64,000 bases of DNA from Treponema sp. (GTDB lineage Bacteria > Spirochaetota > Spirochaetia > Treponematales > Breznakiellaceae), in assembly GCA_009777995.1 (NCBI GenBank), contig WRKT01000002.1:110600-174599 (forward strand), written 5' to 3'. The translations under genes were made by a program, and so were the position numbers. The notes under the pieces are model-generated. The model was not told the DNA's origin. It saw nothing but the letters and a program-made list of their open reading frames with translations, and made no database searches. This document shows positions 34,608 through 43,118 of this stretch, in pieces. Position 1 is the first letter of the stretch. Every line of letters starts with the position of its first letter.

Positions 34608-36188
34608 ATGCATGTTTTAGCTTATGCGCCCCTCGGGGCGGACGGAGTTATCGTAAGGGTAGAGGTTGATATACGCAGGGGAATTCCCGGGATCGATATT
34701 ACCGGCCTTGCCGACGGGGCTGTAAAGGAGGCGAGAGAGAGGATAAGAGCAGGTTTCCGTAATTCAGGTTTCAAATTTCCTTCCGACCGTATTTTAATAA
34801 ACCTTGCTCCCGCTGACGTTAAAAAGGCAGGGGCATCTCTTGATTTACCGATAGCAATATCTGTAATGGCTGCCGCAGGGCTTGTTTCAATCCCGGGCAA
34901 TTTGATGGTGCTTGGAGAGCTTGAATTATCCGGGAGGGTACGTCCCGTTCGCGGAGTCCTTGCGGCTCTCTCTGCAGGGCTTAAGGCAGGAATCACTGAA
35001 TTTATCGTACCCCTGCAAAACGCAGAGGAAGCTGCCCTGCTCCCCGGCCTTAGCTTCTTTGCCCCTGCCACCCTTGCAGAGCTCTACCATGCCCTTAATG
35101 TCAGGGCCCAGACAGGGGAGCTTCCTGCTGTTTCATTTCAAAAAAGCTCATTCAAAGACAATTCTTTTTTTGGGGATTTTTCTGAAGTGAAGGGCCAGAG
35201 CAGGTATAAAAGGGCCCTCGAAATCGCTGCTGCAGGCGGGCATAATCTCCTTGTCTTCGGTCCCCCGGGCTCGGGTAAAACAATGCTCGCAAGATGCTTC
35301 CCGGGAATTATGGCCCCCCTTAGCCCCGATGAAGCTGTCGAGGTTACAAGGCTTCACAGCTTAGCAGGGCAGATCTCAGGGGGCCTTATCAATAGGCCGC
35401 CCTTCCGCTCTCCTCACCACAGTGCAAGCACCGAGGGCATTTTAGGGGGCGGCAGGATAGTCCGCCCCGGGGAGATTACCCTGGCCCACTTTGGCACCCT
35501 ATTTCTAGATGAGGCGCCCGAGTTTCGCGCTTCTGTATTACAGTCACTTAGGGAGCCTTTAGAAGACAGGCAAATCACAATAGTCCGCGCAGAAGGGCCG
35601 ATGAAACTGCCTGCAAACTTTCAGCTCATCCTTGCGGCTAACGGCTGCCCCTGCGGCCGTCTTGGGGCAGATTTCCCGGCCCAAGGTTCGGACCCGGGGC
35701 TTGCCGGGTGCTTTTGCTCACCCGATGAGATTCGCAGGTATTGGAGGAAATTAAGCGGGGCCCTTCTTGACAGGATAGAACTCCGAATTCCCGTAAGCAA
35801 ACCCGATGTTTTAACAAGGGGAGGGGAGGGAGAAGAGGGGAGTGATACAATCAGGGAAAGGGTTATAAGGGCTGTTGAAGTTCAAAGGAATCGATTTACC
35901 GAATATCACCATAAAAATCGCCTCGGTGTGGTTAGGCGAAATGCCGATATGTCGCCCGCCCTAATCGAAGCCCATTGCCTTTTATCAAAGAAGGCAGGTG
36001 AGATATTTTCTCTTGCAAGTCTAAGGCTCGGCCTTTCGGGGCGTGCCTGTCATGGCGTATTGAAAATAGCAAGAACCATTGCAGATCTTGGAGGGAAGGA
36101 TATAATCGATACCCATGAAATTCTTGAAGCAATACAACATCGCAGGTTTGGGGATGATCCTTACGATATACTTTCGGCTGGCGAATAG
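34608..36188 (+). CDS. comM: ComM/YifB family Mg-chelatase-like AAA protein
   Basis: A 526-residue protein, ATG 34608. The N-terminal LonC-like domain (AYAPLGADGVIVRVEVDIRRGIPGIDITGL, then DVKKAGASLDLPIAI) precedes an AAA+ ATPase with Walker A FGPPGSGKTML and Walker B GTLFLDEAPEF, and the C-terminal Mg-chelatase-2 domain. ComM is a hexameric helicase that supports branch migration during natural transformation and recombination. Its presence suggests DNA uptake or recombination but is not proof of competence. It is convergent with the PHP gene (six-base gap). Confidence 0.93.
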   Translation: MHVLAYAPLGADGVIVRVEVDIRRGIPGIDITGLADGAVKEARERIRAGFRNSGFKFPSDRILINLAPADVKKAGASLDLPIAISVMAAAGLVSIPGNLMVLGELELSGRVRPVRGVLAALSAGLKAGITEFIVPLQNAEEAALLPGLSFFAPATLAELYHALNVRAQTGELPAVSFQKSSFKDNSFFGDFSEVKGQSRYKRALEIAAAGGHNLLVFGPPGSGKTMLARCFPGIMAPLSPDEAVEVTRLHSLAGQISGGLINRPPFRSPHHSASTEGILGGGRIVRPGEITLAHFGTLFLDEAPEFRASVLQSLREPLEDRQITIVRAEGPMKLPANFQLILAANGCPCGRLGADFPAQGSDPGLAGCFCSPDEIRRYWRKLSGALLDRIELRIPVSKPDVLTRGGEGEEGSDTIRERVIRAVEVQRNRFTEYHHKNRLGVVRRNADMSPALIEAHCLLSKKAGEIFSLASLRLGLSGRACHGVLKIARTIADLGGKDIIDTHEILEAIQHRRFGDDPYDILSAGE

Positions 36189-36194
36189 TTTCTA

Positions 36195-37058
36195 TTAACC
36201 CGGCAGCTCATCGAGCAGCTCTTCAAGATAAAAATCTTCAATTTTCCTGTCCCCTGCAGTAAGGCCGAGCTTTCTGTCAGGACTAGCCTCCCCGTGAAAA
36301 TCGCTCCCCGCTGTAATAATAAGCCCAAGACCTCTCCCGATTTCTTCAAGCCTCTTACAGGAAGATACCTTTGCCGCAGGATGCCAGGCTTCAATACCGT
36401 CAAGCCCCTTTTCCTTAAAACTCTTTAATAAATCAGGGAGCCTTCCCCAGCCGGTATATAATGACATTGGATGGGCAAGAATCGCCTTCCCCCCTGATTC
36501 CTTTATTATTTCAATAGCTTTTTCAAATTCCATTCCCTCTTTCGAGATATAGAAAGGCTTCCCCTTCCCGAGATAACGCTTAAAAGCCTGTTCACGGTTC
36601 CTTACTATTTTTCTCTTAATCAAGAATGATGCAAAATGGGGCCTTCCGATTGAGCGTTGAAACTCACTCTTTAATTCTTCTCCGGGTAAACTGCTTATTT
36701 CCTCATAGGTTGCTATTATTCCTGCCTCCTTCATCCTTTCAAGGATTTCAAGGTTCCTCTCCTCGCGGCGGCTCGATATCTCCTCTACAGCCTTTATAAA
36801 GCCGGGGGAAAGCCGGCTTAAGCCAAGGCCAAGAAGATGGAACTCCCCCCTTGAAGGCCAGATTATTTCAAGTTCAATTCCCGGAATGAAAATTATGCCC
36901 AACTCCTTTGCTGTCCTTTCTGCTTCAATCAGCCCTGCCGCAGTATCATGATCTGTTAATGCAATTGCTTTTAATGAGCGTCTTGCTGCCTCTTGCATCA
37001 GGGCAGATGGTGAAAAACTCCCGTCGGATGCAGTAGAATGGGTATGAAGGTCTATCAT
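36195..37058 (-). CDS. PHP-domain phosphoesterase (RNase AM / YciV-like)
   Basis: A 287-residue protein with metal-binding PHP motifs in order: IDLHTHSTASDGSFSP at the start, LTDHDTAAG at about 38-46, IPGIELE, ILAHPMSLY at about 190, and GSDFHGE at about 257. The YciV/TrpH family hydrolyses 3',5'-nucleoside bisphosphates and trims 5' ends of RNA. The length matches the family. It is transcribed away from the cyclic-nucleotide-binding-domain genes, and the gap to the TTGACA of their promoter is only four bases. Confidence 0.88.
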   Translation of the reverse strand: MIDLHTHSTASDGSFSPSALMQEAARRSLKAIALTDHDTAAGLIEAERTAKELGIIFIPGIELEIIWPSRGEFHLLGLGLSRLSPGFIKAVEEISSRREERNLEILERMKEAGIIATYEEISSLPGEELKSEFQRSIGRPHFASFLIKRKIVRNREQAFKRYLGKGKPFYISKEGMEFEKAIEIIKESGGKAILAHPMSLYTGWGRLPDLLKSFKEKGLDGIEAWHPAAKVSSCKRLEEIGRGLGLIITAGSDFHGEASPDRKLGLTAGDRKIEDFYLEELLDELPG

Positions 37059-37062
37059 CTAA

Positions 37063-37090
37063 TTGACAAATTACACGAAAAGGGTCAAAT
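37063..37090 (+). promoter_or_regulatory. Candidate promoter for the cyclic-nucleotide-domain gene pair
   Basis: TTGACA at 37063-37068, then TCAAAT at 37085-37090 after 16 bases, 24 bases before the ATG. The -35 is perfect and the -10 poor. The in-frame TTG belongs to this -35 and should not be read as a start codon. Confidence 0.45.
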
Positions 37091-37113
37091 TTAATAGTGC
37101 CGGAGGAATATTA

Positions 37114-38103
37114 ATGCCGAAGCCCCTACAGTTTAGTCAAGGCTCCCTGATTTACTTCCAGGGCGATCCGGCGGATAAGGTATTCATTCTACAGAGCGGG
37201 AAGGTGAACCTTGCATACAAGGACATTGAAACAGGAGATGATGTTAACGATATAGTTCAGCCGGGCGAATTCTTTGGGGTAAAATCGGCCTTAGGCCGCT
37301 TCCCGAGAGAAGAAAATGCCGTAGCCCTTCAAAATTCCACCCTTATGACTTTTACCGTCCCCGAATTTGAGGCCTTATCCATGGCAAATACCAGGATAAT
37401 AATGAAGATGCTTAAGGTTTTTTCCAATCAGTTAAGGAAGGTGCATAAACAGGTTGCAAGCCTTATGGAGAAGGAAGATCATACGAACCCTGAGGCAGGC
37501 CTATATAATCTTGGCGAATATTATTTGAAAGCCAAGAAATTCTCCCAGGCAAGATATGTATTTAGAGCTTATTTAACATATTATCCTGCGGGAATAAATG
37601 CCTCACAGGCAGCAAGCAATATGCAGCAGGCAGAAAACCTATTGTCCAGGTCAGCGCCCGCTGCGCCCATTGTCGAGAAGAGCCCTGTCAGCACAGCAAA
37701 ACCGGATTTTACCCCCGAAACAGGCATAGCAAAGGTATATCGCGATGCTCAAATGCTCATATCTCAGCAGAAGTATCAGCAGGCTTATCTTGCATTCAAG
37801 AAAATAATCGATGCAAATGAAGATGCCGAGTATGTTACCTTGAGTACCTTTGAAAGCGGGCGCTGCCTTTTCTTCCTGAATAAATTCGGGGACTGCATAA
37901 GGGCCTTAACAATGATGATTACCAAGTATCCAAAGCATCAGATTCTTCCCGATGCCTTATTTTATGTCGGCCAGTCTTATGAAAAAACCAGGAATAAGGA
38001 GCAGGCTATCACCTTTTATAAACAAATACTTTCAATGACGGGTATTGCAAAGGAAGCCACCTTAGAGAGAGCAAGAAAGGCTCTTAATGAGCTGGAGGCA
38101 TAG
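37114..38103 (+). CDS. Cyclic-nucleotide-binding-domain protein with TPR repeats
   Basis: A 329-residue protein starting ATG 37114 after CGGAGGA. Residues about 5-105 form a CNB (cNMP-binding-like) beta-roll (GSLIYFQGDPADKVFILQSGKVNLAY...PGEFFGVKSALG). From about 130 onward TPR-like helices appear (NLGEYYLKAKKFSQARYVFRAYL, and near the end VGQSYEKTRNKEQAITFYKQIL). There is no DNA-binding domain. It precedes a Crp-like regulator with an identical first domain after one base, so the two are probably a functional pair. The signal bound is not predictable because the phosphate-binding cassette is not classical. Confidence 0.82.
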   Translation: MPKPLQFSQGSLIYFQGDPADKVFILQSGKVNLAYKDIETGDDVNDIVQPGEFFGVKSALGRFPREENAVALQNSTLMTFTVPEFEALSMANTRIIMKMLKVFSNQLRKVHKQVASLMEKEDHTNPEAGLYNLGEYYLKAKKFSQARYVFRAYLTYYPAGINASQAASNMQQAENLLSRSAPAAPIVEKSPVSTAKPDFTPETGIAKVYRDAQMLISQQKYQQAYLAFKKIIDANEDAEYVTLSTFESGRCLFFLNKFGDCIRALTMMITKYPKHQILPDALFYVGQSYEKTRNKEQAITFYKQILSMTGIAKEATLERARKALNELEA

Positions 38104-38104
38104 T

Positions 38105-38755
38105 ATGTCAGATATGAATTTATCCGCATTCGGCAGGTTTGCACGTACTTTTCAACCGGGCGAGATGATTTTTTCCGAGTTTGAGCCCGGGGATAATTTT
38201 TACCTGATCCAGTCGGGCCGTGTCCAATTAGTTAAATTGATAGGAGATATCGAAAAAAACCTTGATATACTTGTGCCCTCCGATATGTTCGGTGAAATGT
38301 CAATACTTGAAAACTCCCCAAGGTCCGCCTCCGCAATTGCCCTCGATACAGTAAATGTACTGGAATTTAACAGCCAAAACTTTGAAATCCTCATGCTCGG
38401 GAACCCCCAGATTGCGCTAAAGCTCCTTAAAATGTTCTGTAAGCGCATCTACGATGCAAAGAGAAGGTTCATGATTCTAACCCTTGAGGAACCACAGGCT
38501 AAAGTTGCCGATGTATTCCTTATGCTGGATGAAACCAGGATGGACATGGATAAGGGCACCGAAAGACGGGAGTTTAATAGCTCTGTGAATGATATTGCCC
38601 ACTGGGCAGGTATGACAGAAAATGAAACAAGGGATATTCTAAGCACCTTTGCGAATCAAAGGCGTATCGAGATTTTTCAGGATAAAATAGTTGTAAAAAA
38701 TATTAATGACTTCTCACGCTTTGTAAACTCAAGAAGAAAGAAGCAGGAGAGCTAA
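38105..38755 (+). CDS. Crp/Fnr-family transcriptional regulator
   Basis: A 216-residue protein, ATG 38105, with GGAGG eight bases upstream inside the preceding gene. An N-terminal CNB domain (about 8-115, FQPGEMIFSEFEPGDNFYLIQSGRVQL, FGEMSILENSPRSASAIALD) is followed by the dimerisation helix and a Crp-type helix-turn-helix (about 160-195, SVNDIAHWAGMTENETRDILSTFANQRRIEI). It has no cysteine cluster of the FNR type. It is co-expressed with the CNB-TPR protein. Target genes are unknown. It is convergent with the diguanylate cyclase gene. Confidence 0.88.
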   Translation: MSDMNLSAFGRFARTFQPGEMIFSEFEPGDNFYLIQSGRVQLVKLIGDIEKNLDILVPSDMFGEMSILENSPRSASAIALDTVNVLEFNSQNFEILMLGNPQIALKLLKMFCKRIYDAKRRFMILTLEEPQAKVADVFLMLDETRMDMDKGTERREFNSSVNDIAHWAGMTENETRDILSTFANQRRIEIFQDKIVVKNINDFSRFVNSRRKKQES

Positions 38756-38765
38756 AAAAGCATTC

Positions 38766-39677
38766 CTAGATTTGCCGGAAATGACTAACCCTATTCCGCC
38801 CGTTTTCCTTTGCATTATAAAGTGCAGCATCCGCATTTGAGATAAACTCTTCGATGGAATTGCTCTTTCCTTCGATCATGGTGTTCACACCGACGCTGAT
38901 GGTAATTTTTAAGGCATTTTCCTCGGTACATGGAACTTGAACATCTTCAACATTCTTGCGCAAATGCTCTGCAACCTCCAGGGAGCCGTTTACATCAGTA
39001 TTCGGAAGCAGGGCAATGAACTCCTCTCCTCCCCAGCGCGCACTATAGTCCCCGGGGCGTTTTAGGGTGTCCTTAAACACTCTTGCAAGGGTCTGCAGGG
39101 CGATGTCTCCCTGCCTGTGACCGAAGCTATCGTTATAGTTCTTAAATTTATCTACATCCACAAAAAGGATGCTCATTATGGTTTTATCTCTTATTGCCCT
39201 TGCCCATTCGGAGTTCAACTGCTTCTCGAAGCCGCGCCTATTCGGCATATCAGTTAACTGGTCGACTATGCTGAGCCTTTCAATTGTGCGCAATTGAATA
39301 AGCATCTGTATTTGATTCCTTACCCTAAGTCTGACCGTTGCAAGGGAAAAAGGTTTTGTAATATAGTCTGCGGCCCCAAGATGCAGCCCCTTTTCTTCTT
39401 CATCATCACTGTTTAGCCCTGTAAGAAAGATAACCGGGATGTGTTTTGTAGTATTTGAGTTTTTTAATTCTGCAATTACCGTATATCCGTCCATTACAGG
39501 CATGACTATATCGAGCAAAATTAAGTCGGGAAGGAGCTTTTCGGCCAGTTCTATGGCGTTCTTTCCACTGCTTGCTGTGTAAACAGTGTACTCAGACCTT
39601 AAAATCTGCTTTAAGGCTTCTATATTCGAACTTTGATCATCAACAATTAATATGCTGTGTCTTTCTTCTTCGCTCAT
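38766..39677 (-). CDS. Response regulator with diguanylate cyclase output
   Basis: A 303-residue protein. ATG 39677 (MSEEERHSILIVDDQ) is preferred because the receiver begins there, although no strong ribosome site is visible for it. The receiver has the phospho-acceptor Asp in PDLILLDIVMPVMDG and the Lys in ITKPF. The GGDEF domain has the active-site motif GGEEF (RWGGEEFIALLP) and an inhibitory RxxD site (RPGD) five residues before it. It should make cyclic di-GMP on phosphorylation, with product inhibition. In spirochaetes this messenger controls motility and host adaptation. The cognate kinase is not adjacent. Confidence 0.92.
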   Translation of the reverse strand: MSEEERHSILIVDDQSSNIEALKQILRSEYTVYTASSGKNAIELAEKLLPDLILLDIVMPVMDGYTVIAELKNSNTTKHIPVIFLTGLNSDDEEEKGLHLGAADYITKPFSLATVRLRVRNQIQMLIQLRTIERLSIVDQLTDMPNRRGFEKQLNSEWARAIRDKTIMSILFVDVDKFKNYNDSFGHRQGDIALQTLARVFKDTLKRPGDYSARWGGEEFIALLPNTDVNGSLEVAEHLRKNVEDVQVPCTEENALKITISVGVNTMIEGKSNSIEEFISNADAALYNAKENGRNRVSHFRQI

Positions 39678-39723
39678 TATTATTAATGTTAACCTTATTT
39701 TTAAGGCAGTGCAAGACATTCAC

Positions 39724-39753
39724 TCGACAAAGTATTGTTTTTCCTGTTTAATA
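39724..39753 (+). promoter_or_regulatory. Possible promoter of the PASTA-protein gene
   Basis: TCGACA (39724-39729) and TTTAAT (39748-39753), 18 bases apart, would start transcription at about the ATG at 39761, giving a leaderless message. A better TATAAT at 39752-39757 is too close to the start codon. No ribosome site is visible. Confidence 0.35.
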
Positions 39754-39760
39754 TAATTGT

Positions 39761-40825
39761 ATGAGCATTTTTAAAACAGAACTTGATGCCATTCAGAACT
39801 ATGTGGCGAACCATCTTAGGCTTTTTATTTTAATGGCGGCGGGGCTTGTGATGCTGGTGGGAATCGTTGCTATTTCTGTTTTTTTTATCTATCTAAGGGG
39901 AGCAGAGCAGACCATGGTCCCCGATGTCGAGGGAAAGGAACTTACCGCCGCGCTTCTGGAACTGCAAATCAAGGAACTTTACCCGAGAATTCAACTGCGA
40001 TACAGTCAGAGCTCTGCCGACAGGGGCCTCGTCTTAGAGCAAACTCCGAGAGCAGGGGCAATAGTCAGGGCAGGAAGGAGAATTCAGCTTGTTGTAAGCC
40101 AGGGAGTAATGCTTAGTACGGTTGAAAACTATATAGGACGCAATATTGATGAAGTTCGAGTGGATCTTCTTACCTTTATTCCTGACCAAACAGGCATTTT
40201 AGGGGGTGTACCTGTCTCCCAGCTCGTATCTTTGAGGGAGCCTGTGATGTATGAGTACTCCTCCGAGAGTGCAGGCACCGTCTTACAGCAAAATCCCGAG
40301 CCCGGGGCCAGTATTTCGGGCCCTATAACGCTGGACCTTGTTGTGAGCAGGGGTCCTGAGCATATTATGACCAGACTCCCGAATCTTGTAGGCCTTGATT
40401 TTGAAGATGCCCTTGAACAAATCAGCCTAACCGGCATCGATTTTGAGTTTTCCCTCCGCTCGGCCCAGGGAGCAGAGGCATCGGGTACTGTAGTATCCCA
40501 AGATCCGCAGGGTGATGTCTTTGCATCATCAGATACAAGGGTGATGATTAGCCTGACCTACCCGGGCATACTGTATCAGAATGATGTTTTCGGCCTTTTT
40601 TCCTATGAAATGGCTTTAAACCCTTATCCCCTATTGATACGCCTTGACGTTGTTCACCCCAACGGCGAGCAGCACAGGCTCTTTTCGGTAAACTATGCAG
40701 GCGGGCGTCTGACCATTCCCTATGTTCAACCTGCAGGTTCAGTACTTGTGCTTTATATGCTGAACCGTGAAATTCACAGGGAAACCGTATCATCTATAAT
40801 CGGGATTCCCCCAATTAGGTTTTAA
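39761..40825 (+). CDS. Membrane-anchored PASTA-domain protein
   Basis: A 354-residue protein, ATG 39761. A short cytoplasmic N-terminus and one membrane segment (about 18-45, LFILMAAGLVMLVGIVAISVFFIYL) lead to three periplasmic PASTA repeats at about 52-115, 118-200 and 205-270 (each with a QTPRAGAIV, QNPEPGASI or SQDPQGDVF type core). A C-terminal beta-rich region without a known name follows. PASTA domains bind peptidoglycan fragments. No kinase domain is attached, unlike PknB-type proteins, so it is more likely a cell-wall-binding structural or regulatory protein. Confidence 0.85.
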   Translation: MSIFKTELDAIQNYVANHLRLFILMAAGLVMLVGIVAISVFFIYLRGAEQTMVPDVEGKELTAALLELQIKELYPRIQLRYSQSSADRGLVLEQTPRAGAIVRAGRRIQLVVSQGVMLSTVENYIGRNIDEVRVDLLTFIPDQTGILGGVPVSQLVSLREPVMYEYSSESAGTVLQQNPEPGASISGPITLDLVVSRGPEHIMTRLPNLVGLDFEDALEQISLTGIDFEFSLRSAQGAEASGTVVSQDPQGDVFASSDTRVMISLTYPGILYQNDVFGLFSYEMALNPYPLLIRLDVVHPNGEQHRLFSVNYAGGRLTIPYVQPAGSVLVLYMLNREIHRETVSSIIGIPPIRF

Positions 40826-40864
40826 CCCCTTTCTTTTGTCACTGAATTGAATGGATGGAATTAA

Positions 40865-42346
40865 ATGGCAAAAATTTGTCTTAGCCTGGAAGGTAAAACC
40901 CTTGCCCGGAATGTGGAAATTCTAAACAATAACAGGAATCATATTGATTTAGCAGAGCTGCGTGTTGATTGCCTTGATCCTGACGAGCGCCTGCATATCC
41001 GGCGTTTCCCTGAAATGGTGGATGTCCCAATAATATTGAGCATTAGGCGGAGTATAGACGGAGGTCTTTATTCAGGGGGCGAAGGATCGAGGATAACCAT
41101 GCTTGCCAAAGGGCTAGCCTATGCCGAAGCCGATCAGAGGCGGAACTTCGCCTATGTGGACTTGGAAGAGGACCTTGATGTTCCCACCCTTGAAGAGGCC
41201 GCTCGCACCTTTGGTACGAGGATAATCCGCTCGAGATACAATTTTGACGGAGTTGATTCTAACCCGGAAGGTAATATTGCAAAGTTAATGCGGGCAGGTG
41301 ATGAAATTGCAAAGGTATCCATGACGCCGCGCTCCCTGGACGATCTGATTAAGATTTATAAGGCGGCAAAAGAAACAAAAGATATTAGGAAGATCCTGCA
41401 CTGTGACGGAGAGTTTGGAATTAATACGAAAATACTTGCCGAGTTTCTTGGCTCTGAAATAAGTTATACCTCTTCCGCTATCGGAGATATTACACCTGTT
41501 GAACTTGCAGAATTATACCGATTCAGGAAGATTACAAAAAAAACCAAGGTCTTTGCAATTTGCGGCTATCCGGTAAATGAAACGGACAGCCCCCGTTTCT
41601 TTAATGCAGTATTTGATATGGAACAGAGTGATGCAGTCTTCCTGCCGATGCCGACAGATTCTTTAAAATCATTATTATTACTTGCGGAAGAAATCGGAAT
41701 TAGCGGCATTGCAATTACTGTCCCATATAAAGAAGATATACTCCGTTACCTTGTATATAAATCTCAAGATGTAATTTCCATTGGTGCCTGTAATACAATT
41801 ATTGCAGGCAGGCATGGTTGGATGGGATATAATACTGATGCTGCAGCCTTTTCAGACTCGGTCCTTTCTCTTATCGGGCGTAAGGATCTTAGGGGACGAA
41901 AGCTAACCATTGTTGGGGCAGGCGGAATTGCCCGCACCATAGCCGCTGAAGTGCATCGCTTAAGGGGAAAGGCTCTAATCCTTAATAGAACAGTGGCACG
42001 TGCAAGGGCCCTTGCCGAGCCCTACCGTTTTGCCTGGGCAGGGCTCGATTCAAACGGGGCAAAATTAATGGAAAAGTATTCTAATATTATAATACAGGCA
42101 AGCTCTGTGGGAATGGAAGGTCATGAAGATGAGGATGTAATGGAATTTTATAAGTTTTCGGGAAGGGAAGTTGTCATAGACCTTGTCTATAAACCGGAAA
42201 AAACCCGCTGCCTTGCAAGAGCAGAAAAAGCAGGTTGCAGGATAATAAACGGGCAAGAGATGCTTCGCAAAGGTACACAATTTCAGTATACTCATTTTAT
42301 GGGTGATGAATATCCGCCCTCATTGATTTCAAGGGTAAAAATATAG
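40865..42346 (+). CDS. aroDE: AroDE: type I 3-dehydroquinate dehydratase/shikimate dehydrogenase fusion
   Basis: A 493-residue fusion, ATG 40865. Residues about 1-220 are a type I dehydroquinase: ELRVDCL, IRRS and Schiff-base Lys150 (EIAKVSMTP) are present. The catalytic His region SxHDF reads SRYNF (Tyr125), the Arg of ISRL is Lys, and the APGQ lid reads AIGD. Residues about 226-493 are a complete shikimate dehydrogenase with ITVPYKEDI, GACNTI, GYNTDAAAF and GAGGIARTIAAEV. The second step looks intact. The first domain is atypical and may work with altered residues or poorly. The fusion itself is known in plants, chlamydiae and some spirochaetes. Confidence 0.88.
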   Translation: MAKICLSLEGKTLARNVEILNNNRNHIDLAELRVDCLDPDERLHIRRFPEMVDVPIILSIRRSIDGGLYSGGEGSRITMLAKGLAYAEADQRRNFAYVDLEEDLDVPTLEEAARTFGTRIIRSRYNFDGVDSNPEGNIAKLMRAGDEIAKVSMTPRSLDDLIKIYKAAKETKDIRKILHCDGEFGINTKILAEFLGSEISYTSSAIGDITPVELAELYRFRKITKKTKVFAICGYPVNETDSPRFFNAVFDMEQSDAVFLPMPTDSLKSLLLLAEEIGISGIAITVPYKEDILRYLVYKSQDVISIGACNTIIAGRHGWMGYNTDAAAFSDSVLSLIGRKDLRGRKLTIVGAGGIARTIAAEVHRLRGKALILNRTVARARALAEPYRFAWAGLDSNGAKLMEKYSNIIIQASSVGMEGHEDEDVMEFYKFSGREVVIDLVYKPEKTRCLARAEKAGCRIINGQEMLRKGTQFQYTHFMGDEYPPSLISRVKI

Positions 42347-42358
42347 AGCCGGTAAGTT

Positions 42359-43111
42359 ATGGAACAGAATGCAATTAAAGAAAATGTAGGCAGGGAAGCT
42401 GCGGCCTTCCTTGTCAAAAGCGGCATGAGGATTGGTCTTGGAACCGGTTCTACAGTGGTTCATGCGGTTAGGCATATAGGCCTTTTAATGAAAGAAGGGA
42501 AACTAAAAGATATTCTTGCAGTTTCTACGAGTTTTCAAACATCAATAGAATGTGAAAAATTGGGAATACCCATATTTACATTTAACTCAAGAGAAATAGG
42601 CGGCACTCTTGATCTTACGATTGATGGTGCAGATGAAGTTGATCCTGAAAACCGGCTTATTAAGGGCGGCGGCGGTGCCCTTCTTATGGAAAAGATTGCA
42701 GCCTATATGTCTGCTTCCTTTGCAGTTGTTGTAGATGAGTCAAAACTTGTTGAGAACCTCGGCATTAAATTCCCTGTGCCTGTGGAAGTTATCCCTGAAG
42801 CAAGGGTTCCGGTAAGCATGGCTCTTGAAGGCCTTGGGGCCGAAGTAATGCTTAGAGAGGCACTGAGGAAGGCAGGGCCGGTAATCACCGAGCATGGCAA
42901 TTTGATTTTTGATATACGGTTTAAGGATAAGGTTGATGTGAACGCCCTTGAAAGGGAGCTTAACCAAATTCCCGGAGTCGTAGAAAACGGTTTTTTTACA
43001 GGGCCTAAAGCCACAGGAAATGCATTGTCGCAGTCACTGCGACCCTTGAGTCCCTGGCGGCCCGAAATTTTTATAGGCCTTGCTGACGGCAAGGTTCAAA
43101 GACGGAGTTAA
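42359..43111 (+). CDS. rpiA: Ribose-5-phosphate isomerase A
   Basis: A 250-residue protein, ATG 42359, 12 bases after aroDE. RpiA motifs are clear: GLGTGSTVVHAVR (about 22-34), TIDGADEVDPENRLIKGGGGALLMEKI (with catalytic Asp and Glu in DGADEVD), VDESKLVENLG and a C-terminal IPGVVENGFF. It interconverts ribose 5-phosphate and ribulose 5-phosphate in the pentose phosphate pathway, supplying precursors close to the shikimate enzyme encoded just upstream. The C-terminus is about 25 residues longer than in E. coli. Confidence 0.95.
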   Translation: MEQNAIKENVGREAAAFLVKSGMRIGLGTGSTVVHAVRHIGLLMKEGKLKDILAVSTSFQTSIECEKLGIPIFTFNSREIGGTLDLTIDGADEVDPENRLIKGGGGALLMEKIAAYMSASFAVVVDESKLVENLGIKFPVPVEVIPEARVPVSMALEGLGAEVMLREALRKAGPVITEHGNLIFDIRFKDKVDVNALERELNQIPGVVENGFFTGPKATGNALSQSLRPLSPWRPEIFIGLADGKVQRRS

Positions 43112-43118
43112 TACATTT

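Noticed and set aside
37063..37113. N-terminal extension of the CNB-TPR protein from TTG 37063
   Set aside because: TTG is part of a perfect TTGACA -35 box, and a strong GGAGG site precedes the later ATG.
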